Shown: one piece after another, positions 19,388 to 27,931 of the stretch
Numbering within the stretch: position 1 is the stretch's first letter
Layout: every line of letters begins with the position of its first letter
NCBI RefSeq assembly: GCF_007990715.1
Contig: NZ_BJWY01000034.1
Coordinates: 1 to 55,853, forward strand
Direction of reading: 5' to 3'
Length of the DNA stretch: 55,853 bases
Source: Nocardia seriolae NBRC 15557
Lineage (GTDB): Bacteria > Actinomycetota > Actinomycetes > Mycobacteriales > Mycobacteriaceae
The notes under the pieces: generated by a model
The model's input: only the letters and a program-made list of their open reading frames with translations
Told to the model about the DNA's origin: nothing
Database searches by the model: none
Position numbers and translations under genes: made by a program

Positions 19388-19405
19388 TATGCAACAAGGT
19401 GCATA
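19388..19405. promoter_or_regulatory. Palindromic operator candidate upstream of the SDR gene
   Basis: TATGCA-N6-TGCATA is a perfect 6+6 inverted repeat 110 bases upstream of the minus-strand SDR start and 137 bases upstream of the divergent hydrolase remnant. The size and form suit a TetR- or MarR-type dimer. No regulator gene is adjacent. Confidence 0.5.
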
Positions 19406-19541
19406 TAGGTAGTGCCGGCGCTACCCCACCCGGGTCCCGCGCACAACCGCGATTCGGGTGTGCGGGGCATGGGCCGCGCGCATTCGGATTCCTAGGCTCG
19501 AAATGGCCGGAAAACCGGCTTGAACAGGAGGAATATCTTCC

Positions 19542-20219
19542 ATGAGCACAGCTCGGTCCCGTTGGCGCAGGGCGTTGGCGGCGGGGATGGTGGTGACGGC
19601 CGTGCTGGCCGTCCAGGGATGCGGTACCCATCGCGCGGCCACCGACCGTCCCGGCGCCCTCGACCCGCAACTGACCCGTCTGCTCGACGAACTGGTCCGG
19701 CAACACGGGTTTCCGGGCGCGCAGGTGACCATCGATGGCCCGGGCGGCCATCGCGTCCGCACCGCGGGGGTCGGCGACACGGCCACCGGCGCACCCATCG
19801 CCGAGGGCTCCCGGGTCCGAATCGGCAGCAATACCAAAACCTTCGTCGCCACCGTGGTCCTGCAGCTGGCCGGCGATGGCAAGGTCGACCTGGAAGCGCC
19901 GATCGAACGCTATCTACCGGGCGTGGTACGGGGCAATGGCAACGACGGCAACCGCATTACCGTCCATCAGCTGCTGCAGCACACCAGCGGCCTGCCGGAC
20001 TACGTGGCCGGTGGTGATCCGGCGCTCACGCCCGCCCCGAACAGCCTGCAACTGAAGCCCGATGCCGAGGAAATCCGATGGGCCCATTACGAACCCGCTG
20101 ATCTGGTGCGCATCGCCATGTCCATGCCGCCGCGATTCGAGCCCGGTGCGCGCTCGGTCTACACCAACACCAACTACGTCCTGCTCGGCATGCTGATCGA
20201 GAAGATTGCCGGCCGGTCG
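19542..20219 (+). pseudogene. Truncated beta-lactamase-family serine hydrolase lipoprotein
   Basis: The 5' part encodes a class-C-type penicillin-binding/serine-hydrolase protein. There is a lipoprotein signal (hydrophobic core, then VQGCG), the SNTKTF tetrad (Ser-x-x-Lys), LLQHTSGLPDY, and the YTNTNY triad, then homology stops at KIAGRS. The frame continues to 20339 but reads a Ser/Pro/Thr-rich tail that is the antisense of a response-regulator gene. About half the catalytic domain, including the third active-site motif, is missing. I infer a deletion that joined two convergent genes; any product would be inactive. Confidence 0.8.
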
Positions 20220-20305
20220 GCGACCACCTCGATTCCTGCGGTCTTCAGCAACAGCGCCAGCCCCTCCCGGAGCAGCGCATCATCCTCGGCGATCACCACC
20301 CGCAC
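20219..20305 (-). pseudogene. Remnant of a NarL/LuxR-type response regulator
   Basis: Only the first 29 codons survive: VRVVIAEDDALLREGLALLL followed by KTAGIEVVA, the beta1 strand, acidic pocket and first helix of a receiver domain. The phosphorylated aspartate, the rest of the receiver and the DNA-binding domain are gone. The GTG start at 20305 lies 28 bases after the stop of the histidine kinase gene, as expected for a two-component operon. The break point near 20216-20222 is the same as that of the truncated hydrolase on the other strand. Confidence 0.8.
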
Positions 20306-20333
20306 GACGCCATCACCCCGCTCACCTTTTTCC

Positions 20334-21620
20334 TCATGACCCACACGGCAATTCGACCCGCACCACGGTAGGCCCACCGGCCGGGCTGCTCAGCTCCATC
20401 CGCCCGTCCAGCGCCTCGGCCCGCCGCCGCATCCCGGCGAGCCCGCCGCCTTCGATTTCGGCCGCGCCGCCCACGCCGTCGTCGCGCACCTCGACCTCGA
20501 GCGATGCGTCGCCGCCACCGAGCCGAATCCGAACCTGCTGTGCCTCGGAATGTTTGGTCGCATTGGTGATCGCCTCCGTGATCACGAAGTACGCCGCCGC
20601 CTCGACGGCGGCCGGCAGTCGCCGCGCCATGACGAACTCGGCGTCGTCACCGGATTCCCCGCCCCGCCGGATCGTGGGACCCAGCTCGAGTTCGACGGGG
20701 ATCGGGGAGCGGGCCGCCAATGCCGTGAGCGCGCTCGCCAGTCCGCGATCGGCCAGGATCGGCGGGTAGACGCTGCGCACGACGTCCCGCAGTTCCGCCA
20801 GCGCGGCCTCCGCCGTGTCCTGTGCCTTGCGCACCAGCTCACCCGCGGCCGCCGGATCCCGTTCGCGCAGCTGGTCCGCCAGCCCCAGCTGCATGATCAC
20901 CGCCGCGATCCGAACCTGCGCCCCGTCGTGCAGATCCCGTTCGATGCGCCGCAACTCCGCCCCATGCGCATCCAGTGCGGCCGCGCGGGTGGCGGTCAGC
21001 TCCGCGACCCGGACCTCCAGATTCGCACCGCGCGCCGGACCGAGCGGCGTCCGAGCCAGCAGCGCCTGCCCGCGTGCGACGAGCGGGATCTGGAGGGTGA
21101 GCGCGGCCAAGGGAATCGCGATGGCCGCACTCCACCCCGCCAGCGGCCAGGAGTTCACGACGAAGCCGAAGCTGTCGACGGGCGCGTCGGGCGGAACGAA
21201 CCGCCAATACACCGGTATCGCAAGCTGATTGAGGACACCGAGCGGAAGACCCACCGCGAAGAGCGCGATCACCACCCCGGTGGTGGCCTGGACGACCAGC
21301 CACCCGAGGTCACGCCGAACGGCCGGGTCCCGGAACACCGTCGCCAGCCGCTGCCGCAGATCCCCGGTGACCGGCCGGTACTCGACCACGATCGGCGCAC
21401 CCAGCCGCCGCCCCGCCCGCCGCCGTTCGAACTCGGTCAGCGGCCGGATCAGCCGCAGGGCCTCCGGAATCGCCGGAATCCCCACGCCGACCAGGCCCAG
21501 CCCCGCCACCAGCAGCAACCCGACCACCGCGAACAGCGCCGCCGCCCCGGTCAACCCGCCGACCAGCAGATAACCCACGGCCCCCGGCAGGGCCCGCAGG
21601 CGGCTCGATGCGCTGGTCAT
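20334..21620 (-). CDS. Two-component sensor histidine kinase (NarL-partner type)
   Basis: The 428-residue kinase has four hydrophobic segments in an N-terminal sensor region (residues 12-50 and 108-180), a HisKA_3 dimerisation segment with the phosphorylated histidine in RIERDLHDGAQVRI (about residue 235), and an HATPase domain with the N-box AITNATKHSEA and the G-box VRDDGVGGA and GGGLAGMRRR. It overlaps nothing upstream and stops just before the remnant response regulator, its former partner. It is intact but probably an orphan now. Confidence 0.9.
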   Translation of the reverse strand: MTSASSRLRALPGAVGYLLVGGLTGAAALFAVVGLLLVAGLGLVGVGIPAIPEALRLIRPLTEFERRRAGRRLGAPIVVEYRPVTGDLRQRLATVFRDPAVRRDLGWLVVQATTGVVIALFAVGLPLGVLNQLAIPVYWRFVPPDAPVDSFGFVVNSWPLAGWSAAIAIPLAALTLQIPLVARGQALLARTPLGPARGANLEVRVAELTATRAAALDAHGAELRRIERDLHDGAQVRIAAVIMQLGLADQLRERDPAAAGELVRKAQDTAEAALAELRDVVRSVYPPILADRGLASALTALAARSPIPVELELGPTIRRGGESGDDAEFVMARRLPAAVEAAAYFVITEAITNATKHSEAQQVRIRLGGGDASLEVEVRDDGVGGAAEIEGGGLAGMRRRAEALDGRMELSSPAGGPTVVRVELPCGS

Positions 21621-21635
21621 CCCACCACCCTAGGC

Positions 21636-22739
21636 TCAGCGCCGCTTGCCGCGTTCCTTGTACATGCGGCGCTGATTCTTGTTGATGGTCTTCCACGCCT
21701 TCTCCCGCTCGGCCCGCAGCCGGGCGTCGCTGCGTGCGGCCAGCCACTCGTTCTCGCGGCTGAGCTTGCGGTAGCTGTCCAGCCGTCGCTGCGGCAGCGC
21801 GCCCGACGCGATGGCCGCGAGCACCGCGCAGCCCGGTTCGGATTCGTGCGAGCAGTCGGTGAAACGGCGCTGGGCGGACAGGGATTCGACATCGCTGAAG
21901 GTGCGGCCGAGGCCCTCGGCGGCATCCCAGAGGCCGACCGAGCGCAGGCCCGGGGTGTCGATCAGCGCACCGCCGCCGGGCAGCGGGCGCAGTTCCCGGT
22001 GCACGGTGGTGTGGCGGCCGCGCTTGTCGCCGGCGCGAACCTCGCTGGTGGCGAACACTTCCGAGCCGAGCAGGGCGTTGGCGAGGGTGGACTTGCCCGC
22101 GCCGGAGGGCCCGATGAGAGCGACGGTGCCGTAGAGCACGCCCGCCAGCACATCCATGCCGACACCGGTGGACGCGCTGACCGCCAGCACCGTCACGCCG
22201 GGCGCGGCGGCCCGGACGGCGTCGATCGGAATATCGCGTGCCAGATCGGCTTTGGTGAGCACCACGGTCGGCTGCGCACCGGATTCCCAGGCCAGGGCGA
22301 GCAGCCGCTCGATGCGGCCGAGATCGACATCTCCGTCACCGGCGGTGCAGACCAGGACGGTATCGATGTTCGCGGCCAGCACCTGGTTGGCCGACTTGGC
22401 GCGGGAATCCGGCTGTCCGGACACGGCGGCCCGGACGATGGCGGTCCGGCGCGGCAGCAGGGCGCGCACCGTGCGCCCGGCGTCGATGGCCACCCAGTCA
22501 CCGGTGCACAGCCCACTGATCTCGGAATCCGAGCGGGGGAGTTGTGCACGCACCACCGCGGCCGTCAACCGGCTCTGGTAGTCGGCGGTGGGCAGCGGTG
22601 CGGCGATATCGCATTCGCTGCGATCCATGCGGATCACGCGGGCCGGAATCAGATCGTCACCGAGCAAGGGCAGGTAATCGGCGGCGAGGGTGGAGTTCCA
22701 GCCGAAGGGAACAAGCAGGTCGAGATCGACCGATGCCAT
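21636..22739 (-). CDS. rsgA: Ribosome small-subunit-dependent GTPase A
   Basis: RsgA is a circularly permuted GTPase that helps 30S subunit maturation. The motifs occur in the permuted order: VVLTKADLA (G4), then VLAVSASTG (G5), LIGPSGAGKSTLAN (G1) and LIDTPGLRSVG (G3). A zinc-binding segment follows (DCSHESEPGCAV). An N-terminal OB-like region contains TGDWVAID. The 367 residues end in a lysine/arginine-rich tail (NKNQRRMYKERGKRR), consistent with rRNA contact. It is 15 bases downstream of the histidine kinase start but probably has its own promoter. Confidence 0.93.
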   Translation of the reverse strand: MASVDLDLLVPFGWNSTLAADYLPLLGDDLIPARVIRMDRSECDIAAPLPTADYQSRLTAAVVRAQLPRSDSEISGLCTGDWVAIDAGRTVRALLPRRTAIVRAAVSGQPDSRAKSANQVLAANIDTVLVCTAGDGDVDLGRIERLLALAWESGAQPTVVLTKADLARDIPIDAVRAAAPGVTVLAVSASTGVGMDVLAGVLYGTVALIGPSGAGKSTLANALLGSEVFATSEVRAGDKRGRHTTVHRELRPLPGGGALIDTPGLRSVGLWDAAEGLGRTFSDVESLSAQRRFTDCSHESEPGCAVLAAIASGALPQRRLDSYRKLSRENEWLAARSDARLRAEREKAWKTINKNQRRMYKERGKRR

Positions 22740-22911
22740 TTGTGGAGTCCTTTGATGGGCCGAGCCCGGATCGCGGACTCAGCGAGTGGTATTCGAGGTG
22801 GATACGCGCGGGGCGACCGCTCGCCCGGGCACGACAATCCGCACTGTCGCTGTCACGTGATCCACCTCCTTCACTCCCTCGCGAGTCTCGGGGAGACTCC
22901 AGCCGAACAAG

Positions 22912-22943
22912 AACGGGGACAACCTTCGCAGGCTGTCCCCGTT
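22912..22943 (-). terminator. Terminator of the wzm-wzt-glfT1 operon
   Basis: A perfect 10-bp stem (aacggggaca at 22912-22921, tgtccccgtt at 22934-22943) follows the glfT1 stop codon by 22 bases on the minus strand, with CTTGTTC after it. Confidence 0.75.
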
Positions 22944-22965
22944 GGCGCAACGTATTTTTCGAGCG

Positions 22966-23889
22966 TCAGGATTTGGGCTTGTCGAACTGCTCGCGGCGGC
23001 CCATGCGCTGTAGTCGGAGCCACTCCATCAGCCCCGCCGGATCCTTCTGCTGCACCAGGAAGAACCACCCGAATCGGGCAACCTCCTGTGGCAACAGCTT
23101 TCGCATGCCCGGCTGCGCCATCAGGTACCCGCGATTGCGATAGGTGAAGTGCCGCTTGATCGGATCGTCCGGGTACTGGGTGTGCATGCGCCCGCCCAGG
23201 ATCGGCTTGAACTCGGCCGAACCGTTCGGGTGCAGGTAGGAGGTCTGCAAACAGGTGCCGAAGGGCAGCCCCGACCGCACCAGCCGCCGGTGCACCTCCA
23301 CCTCGTCGCCGCGCACGAACAGCCGCAGATCCGGCACGCCGATCTTGTCCACGGCCTCGGCGGAAACCAGTGCGCCATTGAACAGCGACGCGATCCCTGG
23401 CAGGAAATCCTCGTCTCCCAGCTCCGACCGCAGTCGCCGCCACACCACCCCCCGCCGCAGCGGGAAGGCCAGCCGATCCGGATCGTCGATATCGGCGACC
23501 ACCGGCGACACCTCGACCAGCTGATGCCGCTTGGCGCAATCGAACAGCGTGGCAAGCACTTCCGGCCCCTCGGGCCGCCCGTCGTCGTCGGCCAGCCACA
23601 CCCAGTCCGCGCCCATGGTGAGCGCGTGCAGCATGCCGAGCGCGAAACCGCCCGCCCCGCCCAGATTGTGTTCCGAACCCAGGTAGGTGGTCTCCATGGG
23701 CTGCTGCTTGACCAGCTCCCCGACCTCGGCCTCATTGCCGTTGTCCACCACGATCAAATGGTCCAGCGGCCGGGTCTGGCTCGCGAGCACCTTCAGCGAC
23801 TCGGCCAGCAGTTCCCGGCGTTTGTGCGTGACCACGATGGCGACGATGCGCGCATCATCGCCGTAGATGGGGGTGGACTGCTCACTCAT
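22966..23889 (-). CDS. glfT1: Galactofuranosyltransferase GlfT1
   Basis: GlfT1 adds the first galactofuranose residues to the rhamnosyl-GlcNAc-PP-decaprenol primer of arabinogalactan. The 307-residue GT2 protein shows IVAIVVTHKRRELL, LIVVDNGN, EHNLGGAGGFALG, the metal motif WVWLADDDGRP and FVRGDEVEVHRRL. Its length and neighbours match M. tuberculosis Rv3782. Its ATG overlaps the wzt stop by four bases, and the three genes form one operon wzm-wzt-glfT1. Confidence 0.94.
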   Translation of the reverse strand: MSEQSTPIYGDDARIVAIVVTHKRRELLAESLKVLASQTRPLDHLIVVDNGNEAEVGELVKQQPMETTYLGSEHNLGGAGGFALGMLHALTMGADWVWLADDDGRPEGPEVLATLFDCAKRHQLVEVSPVVADIDDPDRLAFPLRRGVVWRRLRSELGDEDFLPGIASLFNGALVSAEAVDKIGVPDLRLFVRGDEVEVHRRLVRSGLPFGTCLQTSYLHPNGSAEFKPILGGRMHTQYPDDPIKRHFTYRNRGYLMAQPGMRKLLPQEVARFGWFFLVQQKDPAGLMEWLRLQRMGRREQFDKPKS

Positions 23890-24707
23890 GCGGGATTCCG
23901 TTCCGGTTCACGTTCACGTTCCAGATCCCGCAGCACCTGCGCCACGTGATCACCCGCCTCCGGGCCCTCGTAGGCTCGCACGACTTCCTCTATTCCACCG
24001 TGCATCCGCACGTTGCCGTGGTCGATCCAGAGAGCGGAATCACACAATTGCGCCAGGAACTCATTGGAATGCGAGGCGAACACCAGCAGACCGGAGCGGG
24101 ACACCAATTCCTGCAACCGGGTTCGCGCCTTCTTCATGAACTCCGCGTCGACCGCGCCGATGCCCTCGTCGAGCAGCAGGATCTCCGGATCGATGGAGGT
24201 CACCACGCCCATGGCCAGCCGCACCCGCATGCCGGTGGAATAGGTGCGCAGCGGCATTTCCAAATAGTCGCCGAGCTCGGTGAATTCAGCGATCTCATCG
24301 ATCGTGGCGAGCATCTGCTTGCGGGTCTGCCCGAGGAACAGACCGCGAATGATGATGTTGTCGTAGCCGGAGATCTCCGGATCCATGCCGACACCGAGAT
24401 CGAAGACCGGCGCGACGCGTCCGCGAATCCGCGCGCTGCCGCGGGTGGGTTCGTAAATGCCCGAAAGCAGGCGCAGCAGTGTCGATTTGCCCGCGCCATT
24501 GTGGCCGACCAGGCCGACCCGATCGCCTTCCTTGAGCGACAGATTGATGTCGCGCAGCGCCTCGACCACCACCACGTCGGATTGGTTGCGGCCGATGGCA
24601 CCGCCCGCCTTGCCCATGAACGCCTTCTTCAGCGAACGGGACTTGGCGTCGAAGATCGGGAACTCCACCCACGCGTTCTGGGTTTCGATACTCACATGGT
24701 CGGTCAT
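23886..24707 (-). CDS. wzt: Galactan exporter ATPase (Wzt)
   Basis: This is the nucleotide-binding subunit of the ABC transporter that flips lipid-linked galactan across the membrane. Walker A is VGLVGHNGAGKSTLLRLL and the signature is YSTGMRVRLAMG, with Walker B PEILLLDEGIGAVD and the H-loop in VFASHS. The 273 residues lack the C-terminal carbohydrate-binding module of many O-antigen Wzt proteins, as in the mycobacterial Rv3781 type. It is coupled to glfT1 (four-base overlap) and lies seven bases from wzm. Confidence 0.93.
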   Translation of the reverse strand: MTDHVSIETQNAWVEFPIFDAKSRSLKKAFMGKAGGAIGRNQSDVVVVEALRDINLSLKEGDRVGLVGHNGAGKSTLLRLLSGIYEPTRGSARIRGRVAPVFDLGVGMDPEISGYDNIIIRGLFLGQTRKQMLATIDEIAEFTELGDYLEMPLRTYSTGMRVRLAMGVVTSIDPEILLLDEGIGAVDAEFMKKARTRLQELVSRSGLLVFASHSNEFLAQLCDSALWIDHGNVRMHGGIEEVVRAYEGPEAGDHVAQVLRDLEREREPERNPA

Positions 24708-24714
24708 TGAGCCT

Positions 24715-25608
24715 TCACACCCAGTAGGGGACGCGGGAACGGAACTGCTTCATGGCCAGCACGGCGACGGCCCAGCCGACGACCGTAATGGCCAGCACCA
24801 CGATCCAGGACCGCAGCGGCTGCGGCTCGCCCAGCAGCGGCGCGCGCACGATCTCCAGATAATGGTAGGTCGGCACCAGCTCGACCAGCCGGGCCCGCTC
24901 GCTCACCGTGCCGCCCTGATCGTGCAGCGACTTGGTGCTCCACATGACCGGCGTCAGCACGAAGAGCATGAGCGTCATGCTGCCGAGGATCGGCGCGATA
25001 TCGCGGTAGCGGGTGCTGAAGATGCCGAAGGCGATGGACACCCACATGGCATTGAGGAACAGCAGCAGAATGCCCGGAATCGCCAGGATGGCCGTCCAGT
25101 GCAGATCCCGCAAGACGCCGAAGCCCACCAGCATGACCAGATAGATCACCAGGTTGTGCGCGAAGAACAGGAACTGCCGCCACACCAGGCGATACACGTG
25201 CACGCTCAGTGCCGACGGCAGCTGTTTGATCAGGCCCTCATTGGCGACGAAGACATCGGAGCCCTCGAGAATGCTGGCATTGATGACATTCCAGACGATC
25301 AGGCCGACCGTCACATAGGGCAGGTAGGTGTGCAGCGGCTGATGGAACAGGGTGGCGTAGAGGAAACCCATGGCCGCTGCCTGCACACCGGTAGCGATGG
25401 TGATCCAGAAGGGACCCAGCACCGAGCGCCGATACCGCTGTTTGATGTCCTGCCAGCCGAGCGACAGCCACAGCTCGCGCTGCGAGAATCCGTCCCGGAA
25501 GTCCTTGAACGCGCGACGGAACGTCTGAGAGTCCGACACTAGCGGCACCGGGGAATTATCCGGCGCAGCCTCGGTAGTCACCGAGTCGGGGGGAGCGGCA
25601 GCAGGCAC
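24715..25608 (-). CDS. wzm: Galactan exporter permease (Wzm)
   Basis: This is the membrane subunit of the same ABC-2 type exporter. The 297 residues have a 50-residue cytoplasmic start, the interface segment ELWLSLGWQDIKQRYRRSVLGPFW typical of ABC-2 polysaccharide permeases, and six hydrophobic spans. It corresponds to Rv3783 by position and type. It opens the operon with wzt and glfT1; the upstream 190 bases contain one copy of a structured repeat. Confidence 0.93.
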   Translation of the reverse strand: MPAAAPPDSVTTEAAPDNSPVPLVSDSQTFRRAFKDFRDGFSQRELWLSLGWQDIKQRYRRSVLGPFWITIATGVQAAAMGFLYATLFHQPLHTYLPYVTVGLIVWNVINASILEGSDVFVANEGLIKQLPSALSVHVYRLVWRQFLFFAHNLVIYLVMLVGFGVLRDLHWTAILAIPGILLLFLNAMWVSIAFGIFSTRYRDIAPILGSMTLMLFVLTPVMWSTKSLHDQGGTVSERARLVELVPTYHYLEIVRAPLLGEPQPLRSWIVVLAITVVGWAVAVLAMKQFRSRVPYWV

Positions 25609-25664
25609 AGCACCCGACCTTATCTAATAGCTCTACCTTTGCGACGAGAAGCTGTGCCCAACTT

Positions 25665-25790
25665 GCCCCTCCGCTGCGCTCCGGGGCGGGTTCGCGGCGC
25701 TGGAGGTCTCGTTCTTCCCTCCCTCCGCCTCCCCCGCTTCGCTCCTCCGGCTCCACTCAGTCCAGAACGAGACGCGCCGCGAACCTGCAG
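25665..25790. repeat. Structured repeat, copy 1 (downstream of bpa)
   Basis: This GC-rich palindromic element has arms GTTCGCGGCGC and GTCTCGTTCT (25690-25700 and 25706-25715, split by a five-base bulge) pairing with the single block at 25764-25784. Read on the minus strand it aligns almost throughout with copy 2 at 26530-26672, including GAGCGAAGCGG, GGGAAGA and GCCGCGAACCC. Confidence 0.8.
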
Positions 25791-25799
25791 GTCGACCGC

Positions 25800-26396
25800 T
25801 TACAGGTACTGTCCGCCGCCCGAGCTCGGCCCGCCGCGCGGGTCGCCGCCGTGGCTCATGCCCGGGGGCAGGGCCTGGCGCATCTGCTCGAGCTGGGCGC
25901 GGGCCGCCATCTGCTGGGCGAACAGCGCGGTCTGAATGCCGTGGAACAGGCCCTCGAGCCAGCCCACCAGCTGGGCCTGGGCGATGCGCAGTTCCGCGTC
26001 GGAGGGGATGGTGTCGTCGGTGAAGGGCAGGGCCAGCCGCTCGAGTTCCTCGCGGAGTTCCGGGGCCAGGCCGGTTTCCAGTTCGCGGATGGAGGTGCGG
26101 TGGATCTCGCGCAGGCGGGTGCGGGAGGCGTCGTCCAGCGGTGCGTGCCGGACCTCTTCGAGCAGCTGCTTGATCATGGTGCCGATGCGCATGACCTTCG
26201 CGGGCTGCTCGACCATGTCCGCGAGCGACTCCGGATCTCGCGAGTCGTCCGTCTCGTCCGAATTATCCGCACCGACAAGCTGTCCGGTGATCTCCACCGG
26301 TTCGCCGCCGATCTGCGCCGCCGCCGGGATGAACAGCGGCTTTCCCTCGGGGCCGAGCACGACGATGGATTCCGGCACCCCATCCGATTGCGTCAT
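25800..26396 (-). CDS. bpa: Bacterial proteasome activator
   Basis: Bpa (PafE) forms an ATP-independent ring that docks on the 20S proteasome and feeds it unfolded proteins. The 198-residue protein has a helical core (KVMRIGTMIKQLLEEVRHAP, then RLREIHRTSIRELETGL, then AQAQLVGWLEGLFHGIQTAL) and ends in the docking motif GQYL, the hallmark of the family. I chose ATG 26396 (TQSDGVPESIVVLGPEG); the longer frame runs into repeat DNA. In M. tuberculosis the homologue Rv3780 also lies next to the galactan exporter. Two inverted structured repeats bracket this gene. Confidence 0.93.
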   Translation of the reverse strand: MTQSDGVPESIVVLGPEGKPLFIPAAAQIGGEPVEITGQLVGADNSDETDDSRDPESLADMVEQPAKVMRIGTMIKQLLEEVRHAPLDDASRTRLREIHRTSIRELETGLAPELREELERLALPFTDDTIPSDAELRIAQAQLVGWLEGLFHGIQTALFAQQMAARAQLEQMRQALPPGMSHGGDPRGGPSSGGGQYL

Positions 26397-26725
26397 GCCC
26401 CCCATCCTGCCCAATGCGGCCCGAACCTGCCCAGCGCCACCCCAGTTCGCAATACCTGGTCGTCCGAAATGAGGCCTGAAACATGCCGGACGTCCGCTCC
26501 GATGTTCCACGGCCGAGTGACCGACCACCTGGCGGTTCGCGGCCCGTCCCGGGCTGGACTGCGCTCCACCACCCAGCGCTTGGAGCGGAAACGGGAGCGA
26601 AGCGGAGGAGCGGAGGAGGGAAGACCGGGACCTTCAGGGCCGCGAACCCTGCCGGAGCGAAGCGGAGGCAATCAAACACTGCCTACCGTTACCCAGTTGT
26701 GCCCTCTCCCTTTAGAGTGGCCAGC
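26397..26725. other. Intergenic region upstream of bpa
   Basis: This 329-base stretch has no gene. Most of it is repeat copy 2 (26530-26672). The remaining 130 bases beside bpa should contain its promoter, and the 50 bases before 26726 the promoter of the plus-strand aminotransferase-like gene. Confidence 0.6.
26530..26672. repeat. Structured repeat, copy 2 (upstream of bpa)
   Basis: The element has perfect 12-bp arms (ggttcgcggccc at 26534-26545, gggccgcgaacc at 26637-26648), continued inward by gtcccgg (26546-26552) pairing with ccgggac (26625-26631) after a five-base bulge. GAGCGAAGCGGAGG occurs twice within it. It is the inverted relative of copy 1, 0.8 kb away, with bpa between them. 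Confidence 0.8.
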
Positions 26726-27931
26726 ATGACTTACGACGTCGCACGGGTGCGGGGCCTCATACCGTCCCTGGGCGACGGCTGGATCCACCTCGACCCGCAA
26801 GCGGGCATGCTGGTCCCGGATTCGGTATCCCGGGCCGTCTCAACGGGTTTCCGGACCTCCGCCTTCTCCCATACGAACCGGCATGGCGCGGCCAAGCGCA
26901 GTGCCGCGATCCTGGAGGCGGCCCGTGAGGCCGTCGCCGATCTGGTCGGCGGCGATCCGGCGGGTGTGGTGCTCGGACCCGATCGCGCGGTACTGCTGGC
27001 CTGGCTGGCCGAATCGCTGAGCTCCCGGCTGGGTCTGGGCACCGGGATCGTGCTGTCGCGCCTGGATGACGAGGCCAATGTCGCGCCGTGGCTGCGCATC
27101 GCGAATCGCTATGGCGCGCATGTGCGCTGGGCCGAAGTCGAGATCGAGACCTGCGAAATGCCGGCCTGGCAGTTCGAGGAACTCATCGGACCCACCGCCC
27201 GGCTGGTGGCGCTGACCGCCGCCTCACCCATCGTGGGCTCCGCGCCCGCGGTGCGGGTGGCCGCGGACCGGGTGCACGAGGTCGGCGGTTTACTGGTCGC
27301 CGACTGCTTCGGGGCCGCGCCCTACGCGCTCATCGATATCGACGAACTCAATGCCGACGTGATCGCGCTCAGCGCACCCGCCTGGGGCGGCCCGCAGATC
27401 GGCGCACTGGTCTTCCGTGATCCCGCGTTCCTGGACCGGATTCCGTCCATGTCGCTCAATCCCTATGCCAAGGGCGCGGAACGGCTCGAGGTGGGCGGCC
27501 ACCAGTACGCGCTGCTGGCCGGGCTCACCACCTCCATCGACTATCTGGCCGGGCTGGACGAGCGCGCCACCGGCACCCGCCGCGAGCGCCTGGAGATGTC
27601 GATCACCTCGCTGCAGGACCACCACGATTCGCTGTTCGAGGATCTGATGGCGGTACTGGACACCATCCCCAACCTGACCGTCATCGGCCGGGCCTCCACC
27701 CGCATCCCGACGGTGAGCTTCACCATCGCGGGCATGCAGGCGGAGAAGGTCTCGGCCAAGCTGGCCGATGCCCGCATCGGCACGCTCAGCGGCTCGCACG
27801 GCGGCAGCCGCCTCCTCGACGCCCTGGGCGTCAATGACGAAGGCGGTGCCGTGACCATCGGACTCGCGCCCTACACAACGAGATTCGAGATCGAGCAGCT
27901 GGGCCGCGCGCTCGCGGCGCTCGACACCTAG
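26726..27931 (+). CDS. Class-V aminotransferase / cysteine-desulfurase-like protein lacking the PLP lysine
   Basis: The fold-type-I layout is clear: WIHLDPQAGMLVPDSV at the start, DDEANVAPWLRIANRYGAHVRWAEVE, VALTAASPIVGSAPAV, and VADCFGAAPYALIDI for the cofactor aspartate region. Where cysteine desulfurases have a His-Lys before the glycine-proline, this protein reads SAPAWGGPQIGALVF, so the PLP-binding lysine is missing. It is the positional homologue of Rv3778c, which in my memory has the same change. Its role may be non-catalytic or use another residue. The 3' end overlaps the convergent quinone oxidoreductase by four bases. Confidence 0.85.
   Translation: MTYDVARVRGLIPSLGDGWIHLDPQAGMLVPDSVSRAVSTGFRTSAFSHTNRHGAAKRSAAILEAAREAVADLVGGDPAGVVLGPDRAVLLAWLAESLSSRLGLGTGIVLSRLDDEANVAPWLRIANRYGAHVRWAEVEIETCEMPAWQFEELIGPTARLVALTAASPIVGSAPAVRVAADRVHEVGGLLVADCFGAAPYALIDIDELNADVIALSAPAWGGPQIGALVFRDPAFLDRIPSMSLNPYAKGAERLEVGGHQYALLAGLTTSIDYLAGLDERATGTRRERLEMSITSLQDHHDSLFEDLMAVLDTIPNLTVIGRASTRIPTVSFTIAGMQAEKVSAKLADARIGTLSGSHGGSRLLDALGVNDEGGAVTIGLAPYTTRFEIEQLGRALAALDT

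Noticed and set aside
20550..23147. 865-codon plus-strand frame over the kinase and rsgA
   Set aside because: It is antisense to two genes with complete catalytic motifs and has no recognisable domain itself.
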